Below, piece by piece: positions 7,878 through 16,028 of a stretch of 16,059 nucleotides of DNA (positions within the stretch are counted from its first letter, which is position 1; each line of letters starts with the position of its first letter). This DNA comes from Accumulibacter sp. GTDB lineage: Bacteria; Pseudomonadota; Gammaproteobacteria; Burkholderiales; Rhodocyclaceae. The translations under genes and the position numbers were made by a program. The DNA lies in contig DPSD01000184.1 in assembly GCA_003538495.1 (NCBI GenBank), positions 1-16,059 on the forward strand, written 5' to 3'. The notes below the pieces were generated by a model. That model was given only the letters and a program-made list of their open reading frames with translations. It searched no databases and was not told where the DNA came from.

Positions 7878-9940
7878 CAGCGTTTACGGCTCTTCTGCCA
7901 CTGCCAGGCGACGAACACGGCGGCCAGGACAAACCCCAACTCATCGGTCACCGGCAAAGCGGCGACCAGGCTGGCGGCAGCGACGACGGCCAGAACACGT
8001 TCCGGCACCTTAAGCGGTGCCCACAGGTAGCCGATCGCCGCCGCGCCCCACAGGACAATCGCCAGTACCGCCTTGAACAGGATATAGCCGACCGCCAGCA
8101 GCGACGGGTCGCCCTGCAGCATCAGCGCCGGATCGTAGACCGCCATGTACGGCACGACAAAGCCTGCAATCGCGATCTGCACCGCCTTGATGCCGATCTT
8201 CAAGCCCGACTCCCTGGCGATCGAACTGGCGGCGAAGGCCGCCAGCGCCACCGGCGGCGTCAGGTCGGCCATGATCCCGAAGTAGAAGACGAACATGTGG
8301 CTGACGATCAGCGGCACGCCCAGTTTGAGCAGGGCCGGTGCGGCGATGGCGCTGGTGATGATGTAGTTGGGGATGGTCGGGATCCCCATGCCGAGAATCA
8401 GGCAGACCAGCATGGTCAGCAGCAGGGAGAGGAACAGACTGGTCTCGCCGACGCTGAGGATGAAACCGGCGAAGCTCGAAGCGGCACCGGTCAACGTCAG
8501 GACGCCGATGATCACCCCGACGATGCTGCAGGCGACGCCGACCGGCAGCGCCTGGCGGGCACCATCGGCCAGGCTGAGCTTCATCTTGTGCAGCGTCTCG
8601 CGACCGCCGCTGACGAAGCAGGTGACCGCGACCAGGATGGCGATCACGACCAGCACCGCATGGATTCCCCACTCGACCATCGTCGCGCAAGCGAGTCCAA
8701 GGGCGACCCAGAAAACGTAGCGAAAAGCGGTCCCCGACACGCGCGCGGCGAGCGCCGCGCCGAGGATCAGCACGGCGGTCAGCGCCAGCCCGACCATGCC
8801 GGCGAACATCGGCGTGAAGCCGTTGAACAGCATACCGACCAGAATCATCAAGGGCAGCAGCAGGTGCCACTGCTCGCGGACGGCCTTGAACGGCTTCGGG
8901 CATTCCGCCTTCGGAATTCCGATCAGACCCTTGCGGCCCGCCTCCAGGTGCACCATCCAGAACGCCGTCAGGTAGTAGAGGATCGCCGGCACCGCTGCCG
9001 CCTTGACGATCGCCGTATAGGGTAAATCCAGGTTCTCGGCCATGATGAAGGCCACCGCGCCCATCACCGGCGGCATGATCTGGCCGCCCATCGACGAAGT
9101 GGCCTCGACCGCTCCGGCGAACACCCCCGAATAGCCGAAGCGCTTCATCAGCGGGATCGTGAACTGCCCGGTGGTCAGCACGTTGGCGACCCCCGAGCCG
9201 GAAATCGTTCCCATCAACCCTGACGACAGCACCGCGACTTTCGCTGGCCCGCCCCTGGTATGACCGACCGTGCCCAGCGCCAGCGAGTTGAAGAGATGAA
9301 TCATCCCGGCGTGCTCAAGGAATGAACCGAAGAGGATGAACAGGAAGATATAGGTCGCCGAGACCAGAGTCGGAATGCCGAACAGGCCTTCGGTACCGAG
9401 CGCCAGCTGGTTGACCAGCTGGTCGAAGCCGTAGCCTCGGTGCGCCAGTTCTCCCGGCAGATACTCGCCGAACAGGCCGTAGAGCAGGAATTCACCGCAG
9501 ACGATCGGCAGCGCCAGGCCAAGCAGGCGGCGCGCGGCCTCGAAGACCAGGACCACCAGCGCCGTTCCGACCACCAGGTCGGCCGTGCTCGGGTCGCCCG
9601 AGCGCTGGATCAGCTCGGCCTCGAAGATCCAGTGGTAAGTGCCCAGGGCAAAGGCGACGACGGCGAGGACAGCGTCGCCGATGCTGATCCGCGAGAGCGT
9701 TCGGGTGCTCCTGAAAGCCGGGTAGAGCAGGAAGGTGATCGCCAGCAGAAAACCGACGTGCAGCGACCGGGTGACCAGGCTCGACAGCGGATGAAACGAG
9801 GCGACCACCAGCTGGTACGCGGAAAACGCCAGGGCAACGGCGGTGACCACTTGCAGCGAGCGGCCGCCGAGCCGACGCTGCACTCCGTGCGCCGAGAACT
9901 CGTCGACGCCGGAATCCGCTGCTACGCAACGATCAGTCAT
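7877..9940 (-). CDS. TRAP transporter permease, fused small and large subunits (TAXI type)
   Basis: 687 residues, the usual size for fused DctQM-like permeases of the TAXI group. The first roughly 150 residues hold about four spans (QVVTAVALAFSAYQLVVASF, HVGFLLAITFLLYPAF and so on), matching the small subunit. The rest is a multi-span large subunit with family motifs: GTISGSGVANVLTTGQFTIP (244-263), EATSSMGGQIMPPVMG (279-294), GMGIPTIPNYI (517-527) and FYFGIMADLTPPVALAAFA (552-570). It would use a sodium or proton gradient to import a carboxylate delivered by the binding protein encoded 70 nt upstream. A short polar tail (WQKSRKR) ends the protein. Substrate cannot be read; the gcdH-gcdG context suggests glutarate or a related acid. 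The start at 9940 leaves a 29-residue polar N-terminus; a later start inside this stretch is possible. Confidence 0.95.
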   Translation of the reverse strand: MTDRCVAADSGVDEFSAHGVQRRLGGRSLQVVTAVALAFSAYQLVVASFHPLSSLVTRSLHVGFLLAITFLLYPAFRSTRTLSRISIGDAVLAVVAFALGTYHWIFEAELIQRSGDPSTADLVVGTALVVLVFEAARRLLGLALPIVCGEFLLYGLFGEYLPGELAHRGYGFDQLVNQLALGTEGLFGIPTLVSATYIFLFILFGSFLEHAGMIHLFNSLALGTVGHTRGGPAKVAVLSSGLMGTISGSGVANVLTTGQFTIPLMKRFGYSGVFAGAVEATSSMGGQIMPPVMGAVAFIMAENLDLPYTAIVKAAAVPAILYYLTAFWMVHLEAGRKGLIGIPKAECPKPFKAVREQWHLLLPLMILVGMLFNGFTPMFAGMVGLALTAVLILGAALAARVSGTAFRYVFWVALGLACATMVEWGIHAVLVVIAILVAVTCFVSGGRETLHKMKLSLADGARQALPVGVACSIVGVIIGVLTLTGAASSFAGFILSVGETSLFLSLLLTMLVCLILGMGIPTIPNYIITSAIAAPALLKLGVPLIVSHMFVFYFGIMADLTPPVALAAFAASSIARESGLKIGIKAVQIAIAGFVVPYMAVYDPALMLQGDPSLLAVGYILFKAVLAIVLWGAAAIGYLWAPLKVPERVLAVVAAASLVAALPVTDELGFVLAAVFVAWQWQKSRKR

Positions 9941-10010
9941 TGGCTGTCCTCGCAGCGCGCGGCGTTGCGGCGCGGCCAGGCACGCGGCAACTCCGGCTTG
10001 CTCCCGGCGC

Positions 10011-10964
10011 CTACTTGATCAGCCCTGCTTCGCGGTAATACTTCTCGGCGCCCGGATGCAGGGGTACCGGCGGCTGCCTGGCAGCGTTTTCCTTGTTGAT
10101 CGCCTTGGCAGCGGCGTGCGCCGCGACCAGCTGATCGAGGTTCTCGAACATCGCCCGGGTCATCGCATACACGTTGTCGGTCGATACGCCCTGATGGGTA
10201 ACCAGGAAGTTCTGGACGGCGACGGTGGGCACTGCTGCGGTCTGACCGCGATAGGTGTCGGCGGGGACGCTGCCGACCTGATAGGCCGCTTCGCCGATCT
10301 TGTTCACCACCTCCACCGGGATCGGGATGATGGTTACCGGTAGCGACGTCGCCAGATCGCGTATCGCGGCAACGCCGAGGCCGGCCGAGATCACGGTGAC
10401 GTCGAGCTGGCGATTCTTCATCAGTTCGACCGATTCGCCGAAAGGCAGGTATTCGACCTTGGCAAAGTCCTTGTAGCTCATCCCGGCGGCCTTGAAGATG
10501 TCGCGGGCGTTGAGTTCGGTGCCTGATTTGGGGGCGCCGACGGCGACGCTCTTGCCCTTCAGGTCGGCGAGCGTCTTGATTCCCGAGTCGGCGCTGGCGA
10601 CGATCTGGATGTAGTTGGGGTAGATCGCGGCGACCGTGCGCAGCTTCTTGAGCGGCGTCTTGAAGCCGGCTTCCTCGTTGCCCTTCCACGCTTCGCTCAG
10701 GGCGTCGCCGAGGGTGAAGGCGATTTCGCCACGCCCGGCCTGCAGCAGGTTGAGATTCTCGGCGCTGGCCTTGGTCGCCTGCACCGAGATCTTGGCGTCG
10801 GGCAGCGCCTTGCCGTAGATCTGCGAGAGCGCAACGCCGAGCGGATAGTAGACGCCGCTGGTGCCTCCGGTCAGGACATTCACGAACTCGGCGGCGTGCG
10901 CCGATACCGAGAAACAGGCGGCAGCCGCGGTGGCCAGCAGGGCGTGGCGTAGTGATCGGTCCAT
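10011..10964 (-). CDS. TAXI-family TRAP transporter solute-binding protein
   Basis: 317 residues. A Sec signal peptide (residues 1-24) ends in SAHA before AEF, so the mature protein is periplasmic. The mature part starts with FVNVLTGGTSGVYYPLGVAL, the defining N-terminal motif of TAXI binding proteins, followed by ATKASAENLNLLQAGRGEIA and LKGKSVAVGAPKSGTELNA. It should capture the solute and pass it to the fused permease encoded next. The start is firm: AGGAGA lies about ten bases before the ATG at 10964. It is 66 nt after the CoA-transferase gene on the same strand, so the pair most likely shares a transcript. Ligands are known for few TAXI proteins, and the binding residues do not let me name one here. 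Confidence 0.95.
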   Translation of the reverse strand: MDRSLRHALLATAAAACFSVSAHAAEFVNVLTGGTSGVYYPLGVALSQIYGKALPDAKISVQATKASAENLNLLQAGRGEIAFTLGDALSEAWKGNEEAGFKTPLKKLRTVAAIYPNYIQIVASADSGIKTLADLKGKSVAVGAPKSGTELNARDIFKAAGMSYKDFAKVEYLPFGESVELMKNRQLDVTVISAGLGVAAIRDLATSLPVTIIPIPVEVVNKIGEAAYQVGSVPADTYRGQTAAVPTVAVQNFLVTHQGVSTDNVYAMTRAMFENLDQLVAAHAAAKAINKENAARQPPVPLHPGAEKYYREAGLIK

Positions 10965-11030
10965 TATTGCTTGTCTCCTGTGGTTTCTTGCTTCATTGGT
11001 GTTGGCGGGTGGTGCTTGGCGTGGCGTCTT

Positions 11031-12302
11031 CTAGACAACGCCTGCTTGCCTGAGTGCCGCGATCCGCGCTTCACTGTAAGCGAGGGCGCGCAACACGGCG
11101 TCGGTGTCCTCGCCAAGCGCTGGCGGCGCCTTGCGGTAGTCGACCGGCGTCGCCGACAGATTGATCGGATTGGCGACCTGCGGTGCGCGGCCACCGCTGG
11201 CGTGCGGCAAGTCGAAGCGCATCGCGCGTGCCTGCACCTGCGGGTCGGCAAAAACATCGGCCAGGTCGTTGATCGGACCGCAAGGCACCGCGGCCTCCTC
11301 AAGCGCGGCGATCCACTCGGCAGTGCTGCGCAGCACGGTGCATTGCCGCAGCAGCGGGATCAGTTGCTGGCGGTTCCTGACCCGCGTCGCGTTGCTCGTG
11401 AAGCGCTCGTCCATGGCCCATTCCGGGTGTCCGGCAACCGTGCAGAAGCGCGCGAACTGGCCGTCGTTGCCGATCGCCAGGATCATGTCGCCGTCGGCGG
11501 TCGGAAAATCCTGATACGGAACGATATTGGGGTGGGCGTTGCCCATCCGCTTTGGCGCCATCCCGGAAACCAGGTAGTTCATCGTCTGGTTGGCCAGGCA
11601 GGCGATCTGAACGTCGAGTAGCGCCAGGTCGATGTGCTGGCCCTCGCCGCTGCGCAAACCATCCCGGTCGCGGTGCGCCAGTGCGGCAAGAATCGCGTTG
11701 CCGGCGTAGAGGCCGGTCAGGATGTCGGTCAGCGCGACGCCGACCTTCTGCGGCCCGGCGCCGGGCTCGCCATCCGGCGTTCCGGTGACGCTCATCAGAC
11801 CGCCCATGCCCTGGATCAGAAAGTCGTAACCGGCGCGCGCGGCGTAGGGCCCGGTCTGGCCGAAACCGGTGATCGAGCAATAGACGAGCTGCGGATTGAG
11901 CACCCGCAGGCTCGGGTAGTCGAGACCGTAGGCCGCTAGGCCACCGAGCTTGAAGTTTTCGATCAGCACGTCAGCGTCGCGAGCCAGCTGGCGAACGATC
12001 GCCTGCCCCTCGGGGCGCGTGATGTCGACCGTCAGCGACAGTTTGTTGCGGTTGGTGCACAGGAAATACGCCGCTTCACGCGTCGGCTGGCCTTCGCCGT
12101 CGGCCATCCAGGGCGGCCCCCAGCTGCGGGTGTCGTCACCGACGCCGGGGCGCTCGACCTTGATCACCTCGGCGCCGAGGTCGGCCAGCAACTGGCTGGC
12201 CCATGGTCCGGCGAGGACCCGCGACAGGTCGAGGACGCGCAGGTGCGCCAGCGCGCCACCGCTGCTGGCCGCCCTTGCCGACAGAGGCGTCGGCCTTTTC
12301 AG
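11031..12302 (-). CDS. gcdG: Class III CoA-transferase, probable succinyl-CoA:glutarate CoA-transferase
   Basis: About 423 residues if started at CTG 12302. The CaiB/BaiF fold is clear: [68 protein letters not shown] and [20 protein letters not shown]. The catalytic Asp is D193 in [12 protein letters not shown], and the racemase His is replaced by Tyr159, which fits a true transferase. Pairing with gcdH matches the gcdG-gcdH arrangement known in Pseudomonas, so the likely reaction moves CoA from succinyl-CoA to glutarate. No ATG, GTG or TTG exists in frame near the expected start. CTG codons at 12302 (CTGA overlap with the gcdH stop), 12284 (AAAAGG nine bases before it) and 12251 are the candidates; homologues usually begin close to ALxHLRVLDL, which lies at residues 17-26 here. 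The frame stays open far upstream, but only as a shifted reading of gcdH. Confidence 0.87.
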   Translation of the reverse strand: MKRPTPLSARAASSGGALAHLRVLDLSRVLAGPWASQLLADLGAEVIKVERPGVGDDTRSWGPPWMADGEGQPTREAAYFLCTNRNKLSLTVDITRPEGQAIVRQLARDADVLIENFKLGGLAAYGLDYPSLRVLNPQLVYCSITGFGQTGPYAARAGYDFLIQGMGGLMSVTGTPDGEPGAGPQKVGVALTDILTGLYAGNAILAALAHRDRDGLRSGEGQHIDLALLDVQIACLANQTMNYLVSGMAPKRMGNAHPNIVPYQDFPTADGDMILAIGNDGQFARFCTVAGHPEWAMDERFTSNATRVRNRQQLIPLLRQCTVLRSTAEWIAALEEAAVPCGPINDLADVFADPQVQARAMRFDLPHASGGRAPQVANPINLSATPVDYRKAPPALGEDTDAVLRALAYSEARIAALRQAGVV

Positions 12303-13483
12303 AAGGCTGCGATGCCGGTCTGCGCCCGGCCGAGGATCAGGGCATGCACGTCGTGCGTCCCTTCGTAGGTGTTGACCACTTCGAGATTTACCATGTGGCG
12401 GATGACGCCGAACTCGTCCGAAATGCCGTTGCCGCCCAGCATGTCGCGGGCCATGCGGGCAATGTCGAGCGACTTGCCGCAGGAATTGCGTTTCATCATC
12501 GAAGTGATTTCCGGCGTCGCGCTGCCTTCGTCCTTCATCCGCCCGAGGCGCAGGCAGCCTTGCAGAGCGAGCGTGATTTCGGTCTGCATGTCGGCCAACT
12601 TCTTCTGGATCAACTGGGTGGCCCCCAGCGGACGGCCGAATTGATGGCGATCGAGGGTGTACTGGCGCGCCGCGTGCCAGCAATACTCGGCGGCACCGAG
12701 CGCTCCCCAGGAGATGCCGTAGCGCGCCGAATCGAGGCAGGTGAACGGTCCCTTGAGACCTCTGACGTCCGGGAAGGCGTTTGCCTCGGGAACGAACACC
12801 TCGTCCATCACGATCTCGCCGGTGACCGAGGTACGCAAGCCGACCTTGCCATGAATCGCCGGCGCCGACAGTCCCTTCATCCCCTTGTCGAGAACGAAGC
12901 CGCGGATCGCGCCGACGTCGTCCTTGGCCCAGACGATGAACACGTCGGCGATCGGCGAATTGGTGATCCACATCTTGCTGCCCGACAGCCGGTAGCCGCC
13001 GTCGGCCCGCCGCGCGCGGCTCACCATGCTGCCAGGATCGGAGCCGTGGTTGGGCTCGGTCAGTCCGAAACAGCCGATCCATTCGCCGGTCGCCAGGCGC
13101 GGCAGGTACCTGCGCTTCTGCTCCTCGGTTCCGAAAGCGAAAATCGGCAGCATCACCAGCGACGACTGAACGCTCATCATCGAGCGATAGCCCGAATCGA
13201 CGCGTTCGACCTCGCGCGCGACCAGCCCGTAGCTGACGTAGTTCACCCCGGCGCCGCCGTACTCGGGCGGAATCGTCGCGCCAAGCAGACCGATCTCGCC
13301 CATCTCGCGGAAAATGGCCGGATCGGTCCGCTCGTGACGAAAGGCATCCTGTACGCGCGGCAGCAGGTTGCCCTGGCAATAGTCGCGCGCCGCGTCGCGC
13401 AACAGCCGCTCGTCCTCGGTCAGCTGCGCCTCGAGCAGCAGTGGATCTTCCCAGCTGAATCTCGCTCTCGCCGCTTTCGTCAT
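12299..13483 (-). CDS. gcdH: Glutaryl-CoA dehydrogenase
   Basis: 394 residues, the normal length. It is a cytoplasmic FAD enzyme that oxidises and decarboxylates glutaryl-CoA to crotonyl-CoA, at the end of lysine, tryptophan and aromatic breakdown. Evidence for this family over other acyl-CoA dehydrogenases is [18 protein letters not shown] (91-108), where Arg100 corresponds to the human GCDH arginine that holds the substrate carboxylate, and the catalytic base Glu374 in [20 protein letters not shown]. Also present are the FAD-binding [16 protein letters not shown] (138-153) and [13 protein letters not shown] (170-182). The start at 13483 is firm: AAGGAGG lies a few bases upstream. The frame extends 16 codons further up (ATG 13531) without family similarity. 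The stop overlaps the next gene in a CTGA motif. It heads the operon with gcdG and the TAXI-TRAP genes. Confidence 0.96.
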   Translation of the reverse strand: MTKAARARFSWEDPLLLEAQLTEDERLLRDAARDYCQGNLLPRVQDAFRHERTDPAIFREMGEIGLLGATIPPEYGGAGVNYVSYGLVAREVERVDSGYRSMMSVQSSLVMLPIFAFGTEEQKRRYLPRLATGEWIGCFGLTEPNHGSDPGSMVSRARRADGGYRLSGSKMWITNSPIADVFIVWAKDDVGAIRGFVLDKGMKGLSAPAIHGKVGLRTSVTGEIVMDEVFVPEANAFPDVRGLKGPFTCLDSARYGISWGALGAAEYCWHAARQYTLDRHQFGRPLGATQLIQKKLADMQTEITLALQGCLRLGRMKDEGSATPEITSMMKRNSCGKSLDIARMARDMLGGNGISDEFGVIRHMVNLEVVNTYEGTHDVHALILGRAQTGIAAF

Positions 13484-13553
13484 CGATCCCTCCTTGCAGT
13501 CCTGACCACCGAAGCACGGTGCGGTGAACACCGATTTCCGTCAGCATGCCCCG

Positions 13554-13582
13554 AGTATCGGTTGCTGGCGGCCATCCGGCAA
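13554..13582 (-). promoter_or_regulatory. Candidate sigma-70 promoter of the gcdH operon
   Basis: On the minus strand, TTGCCG (13582-13577) and GATACT (13559-13554) are separated by exactly 17 bases; each matches its consensus hexamer at 4 of 6 positions. Transcription would start near 13547, leaving a leader of about 64 nt before the gcdH ATG. A 5-bp hairpin (13507-13511 with 13517-13521) lies in that leader just upstream of the ribosome site. No regulator gene is next to it in this window. Confidence 0.4.
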
Positions 13583-13673
13583 GACCCGTTCGCCGCCAGC
13601 CCGGGCAGTGGGACGCCCTTGCCGGCGCGGCGCGCCTCTGCTGCAAGCACAGCGTCCCGGCAACAGCCCGCGT

Positions 13674-14207
13674 TCAGGAGCGCTGTCGACGGCGTCGCCA
13701 GCGGTGGATCAGGTACAGACGCCAGGCGGCCCGCGTCGCCAGGTAGCCGGCCACGGCCAGGCCGCAGGCGAGAGCAATCAGGCCCAGAGCCAGCGGCTTG
13801 GCAACGACCAGCATCCAGGCCTGCATCGCTTCGGTCCAGCCGACGAACGCGGCGGCACTGAACTCGGGCGGGGCGGCGAAGGCGGCGCTGTCACCGGTCA
13901 GCAGGCGACCCAGCTGATACGCCAGCAGGTATAAGGGCACGATCGTCAAGGGGTTGGTGTACAGCGTCACCAGCAGCGCCAGCGGCAGATTGACGCGGAA
14001 GGTCAGGGCGGCGAGCGCCGCGCCGATCACTTGCAGCGGCCCCGGAATCAGCCCGCAGAACAGCCCGGCGGCCACTGCCCCGGCAGCCGAGTGGCGATTG
14101 AGGTGCCACAGTCGTGGATGCAGCAGCGCGGACTGGAACGGCCGCAGCCACGCGTTGCGACGAATGGTCTCCTGGTCGGGAAGGTACTTGGCGAGATAGC
14201 GGCGCAT
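13674..14207 (-). CDS. DUF2062 membrane protein
   Basis: 177 residues, typical for the family. The order is a short basic N-terminus (MRRYLAKYLPDQETIRRN), a loop with RPFQSALLHPRLWHLNRHS, then AAGAVAAGLFCGLIPGPLQVIGAALAAL and NLPLALLVTLYTNPLTIVPLYLLAYQLG, the conserved DUF2062 core. A further span (LVVAKPLALGLIALACGLAVAGYLA) and a strongly basic tail (HRWRRRRQRS) follow, which fits a cytoplasmic C-terminus. It is an inner-membrane protein of unknown function. The gene ends 190 nt before gcdH on the same strand, with a candidate gcdH promoter in between, so it is probably not part of that operon. Its start faces the DUF2249 gene across 256 bp. Confidence 0.9.
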   Translation of the reverse strand: MRRYLAKYLPDQETIRRNAWLRPFQSALLHPRLWHLNRHSAAGAVAAGLFCGLIPGPLQVIGAALAALTFRVNLPLALLVTLYTNPLTIVPLYLLAYQLGRLLTGDSAAFAAPPEFSAAAFVGWTEAMQAWMLVVAKPLALGLIALACGLAVAGYLATRAAWRLYLIHRWRRRRQRS

Positions 14208-14463
14208 GCCGGCGATTATCGTGGAAACGGCAGCTGCGCTGAAAGAGCTCTCAGGCCCTCAAGGAAGCATTGCCCGGCGTGGCGCAGCGGCCGGCGGCCG
14301 ACCACCGGTTATCGGTCAGCGCGTCCGACAGCGCTGCGAGCACCACTGACGCCCGCTCCATACGCACGGGTATTGCCTGCCCAGATCAAAGACAACAGCG
14401 ATCAGGCGTCGGAGAATCCGCTGGTCGCAAACACCCCTACCCCTTTTTCTTGCGGAGACCGCC

Positions 14464-14721
14464 ATGCACGCCTGTGATCAGCCTACTGTGGAAGCCATCT
14501 ATCCTTTCGACGCCCGCGGCGTCGCCAAGCGTTTTCGCCACGCGGCGATCTTTGGCGCACTCGACGCGCTGCTCCCCGGGGAAACCATGCGCTTCTGCAA
14601 CGACCACGATCCGCTGCCCCTGCTCGCCCAGTTGCAGAGCCGTTACGGCGACGCGCTGGCGATCCGCTATGTGCAGCGCGAAGCCGGCGCCATTGTCATC
14701 GACTTCGCCAGAAAAGCCTGA
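14464..14721 (+). CDS. DUF2249 small soluble protein
   Basis: 85 residues forming one DUF2249 domain: VEAIYPFDARGVAKRFRHAAIFGALDAL, then ETMRFCNDHDPLPLLAQLQSRYG and a closing AIVIDFARKA. The NDHDPLPL segment is the family signature and resembles the DHDP motif of the TusA-like fold. No signal or membrane span is seen, so it is cytoplasmic. DUF2249 proteins often occur with hemerythrin-like and NnrS-type genes in nitric oxide and denitrification clusters; the function itself is not established. GGAGA precedes the ATG at a suitable distance. The gene for a histidine-bearing membrane protein follows after 111 nt on the same strand, and the pair may be functionally linked. A half FNR-like ATCAA upstream is not convincing as a site. 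Confidence 0.88.
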   Translation: MHACDQPTVEAIYPFDARGVAKRFRHAAIFGALDALLPGETMRFCNDHDPLPLLAQLQSRYGDALAIRYVQREAGAIVIDFARKA

Positions 14722-14752
14722 CGCCGGCGCCCCGGGGGGTGACGCCGGGGCG
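14719..14752 (+). repeat. Hairpin and 9-bp direct repeat just after the DUF2249 stop
   Basis: CGCCCCGG at 14728-14735 and CCGGGGCG at 14745-14752 form a perfect 8-bp GC stem around a 9-nt loop. TGACGCCGG is repeated at 14719-14727 and 14740-14748, the first copy including the DUF2249 stop codon. No T-run follows, so it is not a classical intrinsic terminator. It could limit read-through into, or set transcript stability between, the two genes. Confidence 0.4.
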
Positions 14753-14832
14753 ACGCCGATCAGCGATCGGGTAGGCCGTCAGCGCCAGACCGGCGCCGAC
14801 CGGCCGCGAAAATTCCTGGTTCAGGGTCAGGC

Positions 14833-15963
14833 GTGCTGATCTATCTGGGCTGTTCTGCAGTCGCGGTTTTCCTGGCGGCGCTGCTGCTGCTGCATTCCGG
14901 CGGTACGTCGGCGCTGGCGGTCGCCCATCTGGTCTTCGCGGTCGCCATCGTGCCCTTGATCTTCGCCGCGATCAGCCATTTCGTTCCGGTCCTGACGCGC
15001 AGCCGCAGCGCCGGCCGCACCCTGCTACTGACACCGCTGCTGCTGCAGTTGACCGGCTTGCTGGTATTTCTCGCCTTCATCGGTGAGGCGCCCGAGCGCG
15101 CCTTGCACGCGGCGGCCGGCAGCACCCTGCTGCTGACACTGGTGTTCACCGGATGGCTGACCCTCCGCGCCCGAGCGACGATCGGGCGACCGCATCCCGG
15201 CTGGCGCTGGTACCTGCTGGCGATGGTCTTCCTGGCGACGGCCATGCTGCTGGTCCCGGCGATGAGTTGGTGGCCGGACCTGAGGCCGGCACTGCGCCTG
15301 CTGCACCTGCATCTGAATACCCTGGGCTTCATCGGCCTGAGTGCCCTCGGCACGCTGCAGGTGCTGCTGCCAACCGTGTTGCGGGATCCTGACGCCAGCG
15401 CCGCGGAGCGGCTGCGCAGCCAGCTGGCGCTGGCTGCGGGCGGGGTGCTGGCGGTGGCTGTCGGCGCCGCTTTCTGGCTCCCGCTGGCTCTTGCCGGCGC
15501 GCTGATGTTGCTGGCCGTGACGCTCAGGACCGGTCTCTCGTGGCTGCAGCGCTATGGCTGGCGAAAGCTGCTGCTGGATGGCGCCGCAGCGTCGCTGACC
15601 GCGGCGCTGGCCGGCTTGCTGCTGGTCCTCTTCTTGGGCGCCGCCCACGCTCTGGGCGTGCTCGAAGGCCGCGACGCCGTGCCGGCGTTCGTGGTCGTTT
15701 TCCTGTTGCCGCTGGTCAGCGGTGCGCTGTCGCAGCTGCTGCCCGTCTGGTACCGCCCCGGCAAACGCACGCCAGCGCGTGACCGAATGCAGAACGCCCT
15801 GCGTGACGGAGGCGTTCTGCGCTCGCTCCTGTTGATGGTCGGCGGCGTCTTGCTGCTGCTCGGGATCAGCGACGGGTTGTGGTTGGCCGCAGTGGCCATG
15901 CTGTCCTTCGTGATTACCCTGATTCGTTCGCTACTGCTTGCCAGAGAAAGCCGCCGGTCATGA
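14833..15963 (+). CDS. Multi-span membrane protein with conserved-looking histidines, NnrS or heme-copper-like
   Basis: 376 residues from GTG 14833, with about ten to twelve hydrophobic spans. Histidines lie in or at spans: His32 (AVAHLVFAV), His49 (AAISHFVPVLTRSR), His158 and His160 (LRLLHLHLNTLGFIGLSALG) and His272 (GAAHALGV). The HxHLNxxGFI pattern followed by LLPT, and SGALSQLLPVWYRPG near residues 296-310, recall NnrS and heme-copper oxidase subunit I-like proteins, so heme or metal binding in the inner membrane is possible. I am not sure of the family. It follows a DUF2249 gene, a frequent neighbour of nitric oxide genes, which supports but does not prove a link to NO or respiration. 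No ATG is available near the start, and the ribosome site before the GTG is weak. It ends with two stop codons in a row (TGATGA). Confidence 0.75.
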   Translation: MLIYLGCSAVAVFLAALLLLHSGGTSALAVAHLVFAVAIVPLIFAAISHFVPVLTRSRSAGRTLLLTPLLLQLTGLLVFLAFIGEAPERALHAAAGSTLLLTLVFTGWLTLRARATIGRPHPGWRWYLLAMVFLATAMLLVPAMSWWPDLRPALRLLHLHLNTLGFIGLSALGTLQVLLPTVLRDPDASAAERLRSQLALAAGGVLAVAVGAAFWLPLALAGALMLLAVTLRTGLSWLQRYGWRKLLLDGAAASLTAALAGLLLVLFLGAAHALGVLEGRDAVPAFVVVFLLPLVSGALSQLLPVWYRPGKRTPARDRMQNALRDGGVLRSLLLMVGGVLLLLGISDGLWLAAVAMLSFVITLIRSLLLARESRRS

Positions 15964-15966
15964 TGA

Positions 15967-15980
15967 TTTATGCTCATAAA
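15967..15980. repeat. Short inverted repeat in the AT-rich end
   Basis: TTTATG at 15967-15972 and CATAAA at 15975-15980 form a perfect 6-bp inverted repeat around CT, three bases after the membrane protein stop. It resembles a small operator. It lacks the GC stem and T-run of a terminator. Confidence 0.35.
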
Positions 15981-15990
15981 CATATAGTTA

Positions 15991-16028
15991 CAAGATATCT
16001 GTGAAATAAGTCTCAAGATCTGCGAAAT
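15991..16028. repeat. Tandem imperfect repeat in the AT-rich end
   Basis: CAAGATATCTGTGAAAT at 15991-16007 returns as CAAGATCTGCGAAAT at 16014-16028, with one substitution and a 2-nt deletion. The copies start 23 bp apart, about two helical turns, as expected for paired protein-binding sites. Each copy has a palindromic core (AGATATCT and AGATCT). The surrounding 67 bases are about 70 percent AT, against a GC-rich window. Confidence 0.45.

Noticed and set aside
12303..13646. In-frame upstream extension of the CoA-transferase to an ATG at 13646 (871 codons in total)
   Set aside because: The extra residues are an Arg, Gly and His-rich shifted reading of gcdH, which is itself a clear gene on the same strand. 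No fusion of this kind is supported.
14373..14389. FNR/Anr-like site (TTGCC-N7-ATCAA) upstream of the DUF2249 gene
   Set aside because: Only the ATCAA half fits. The spacing is wrong for TTGAT-N4-ATCAA and the left half does not match.
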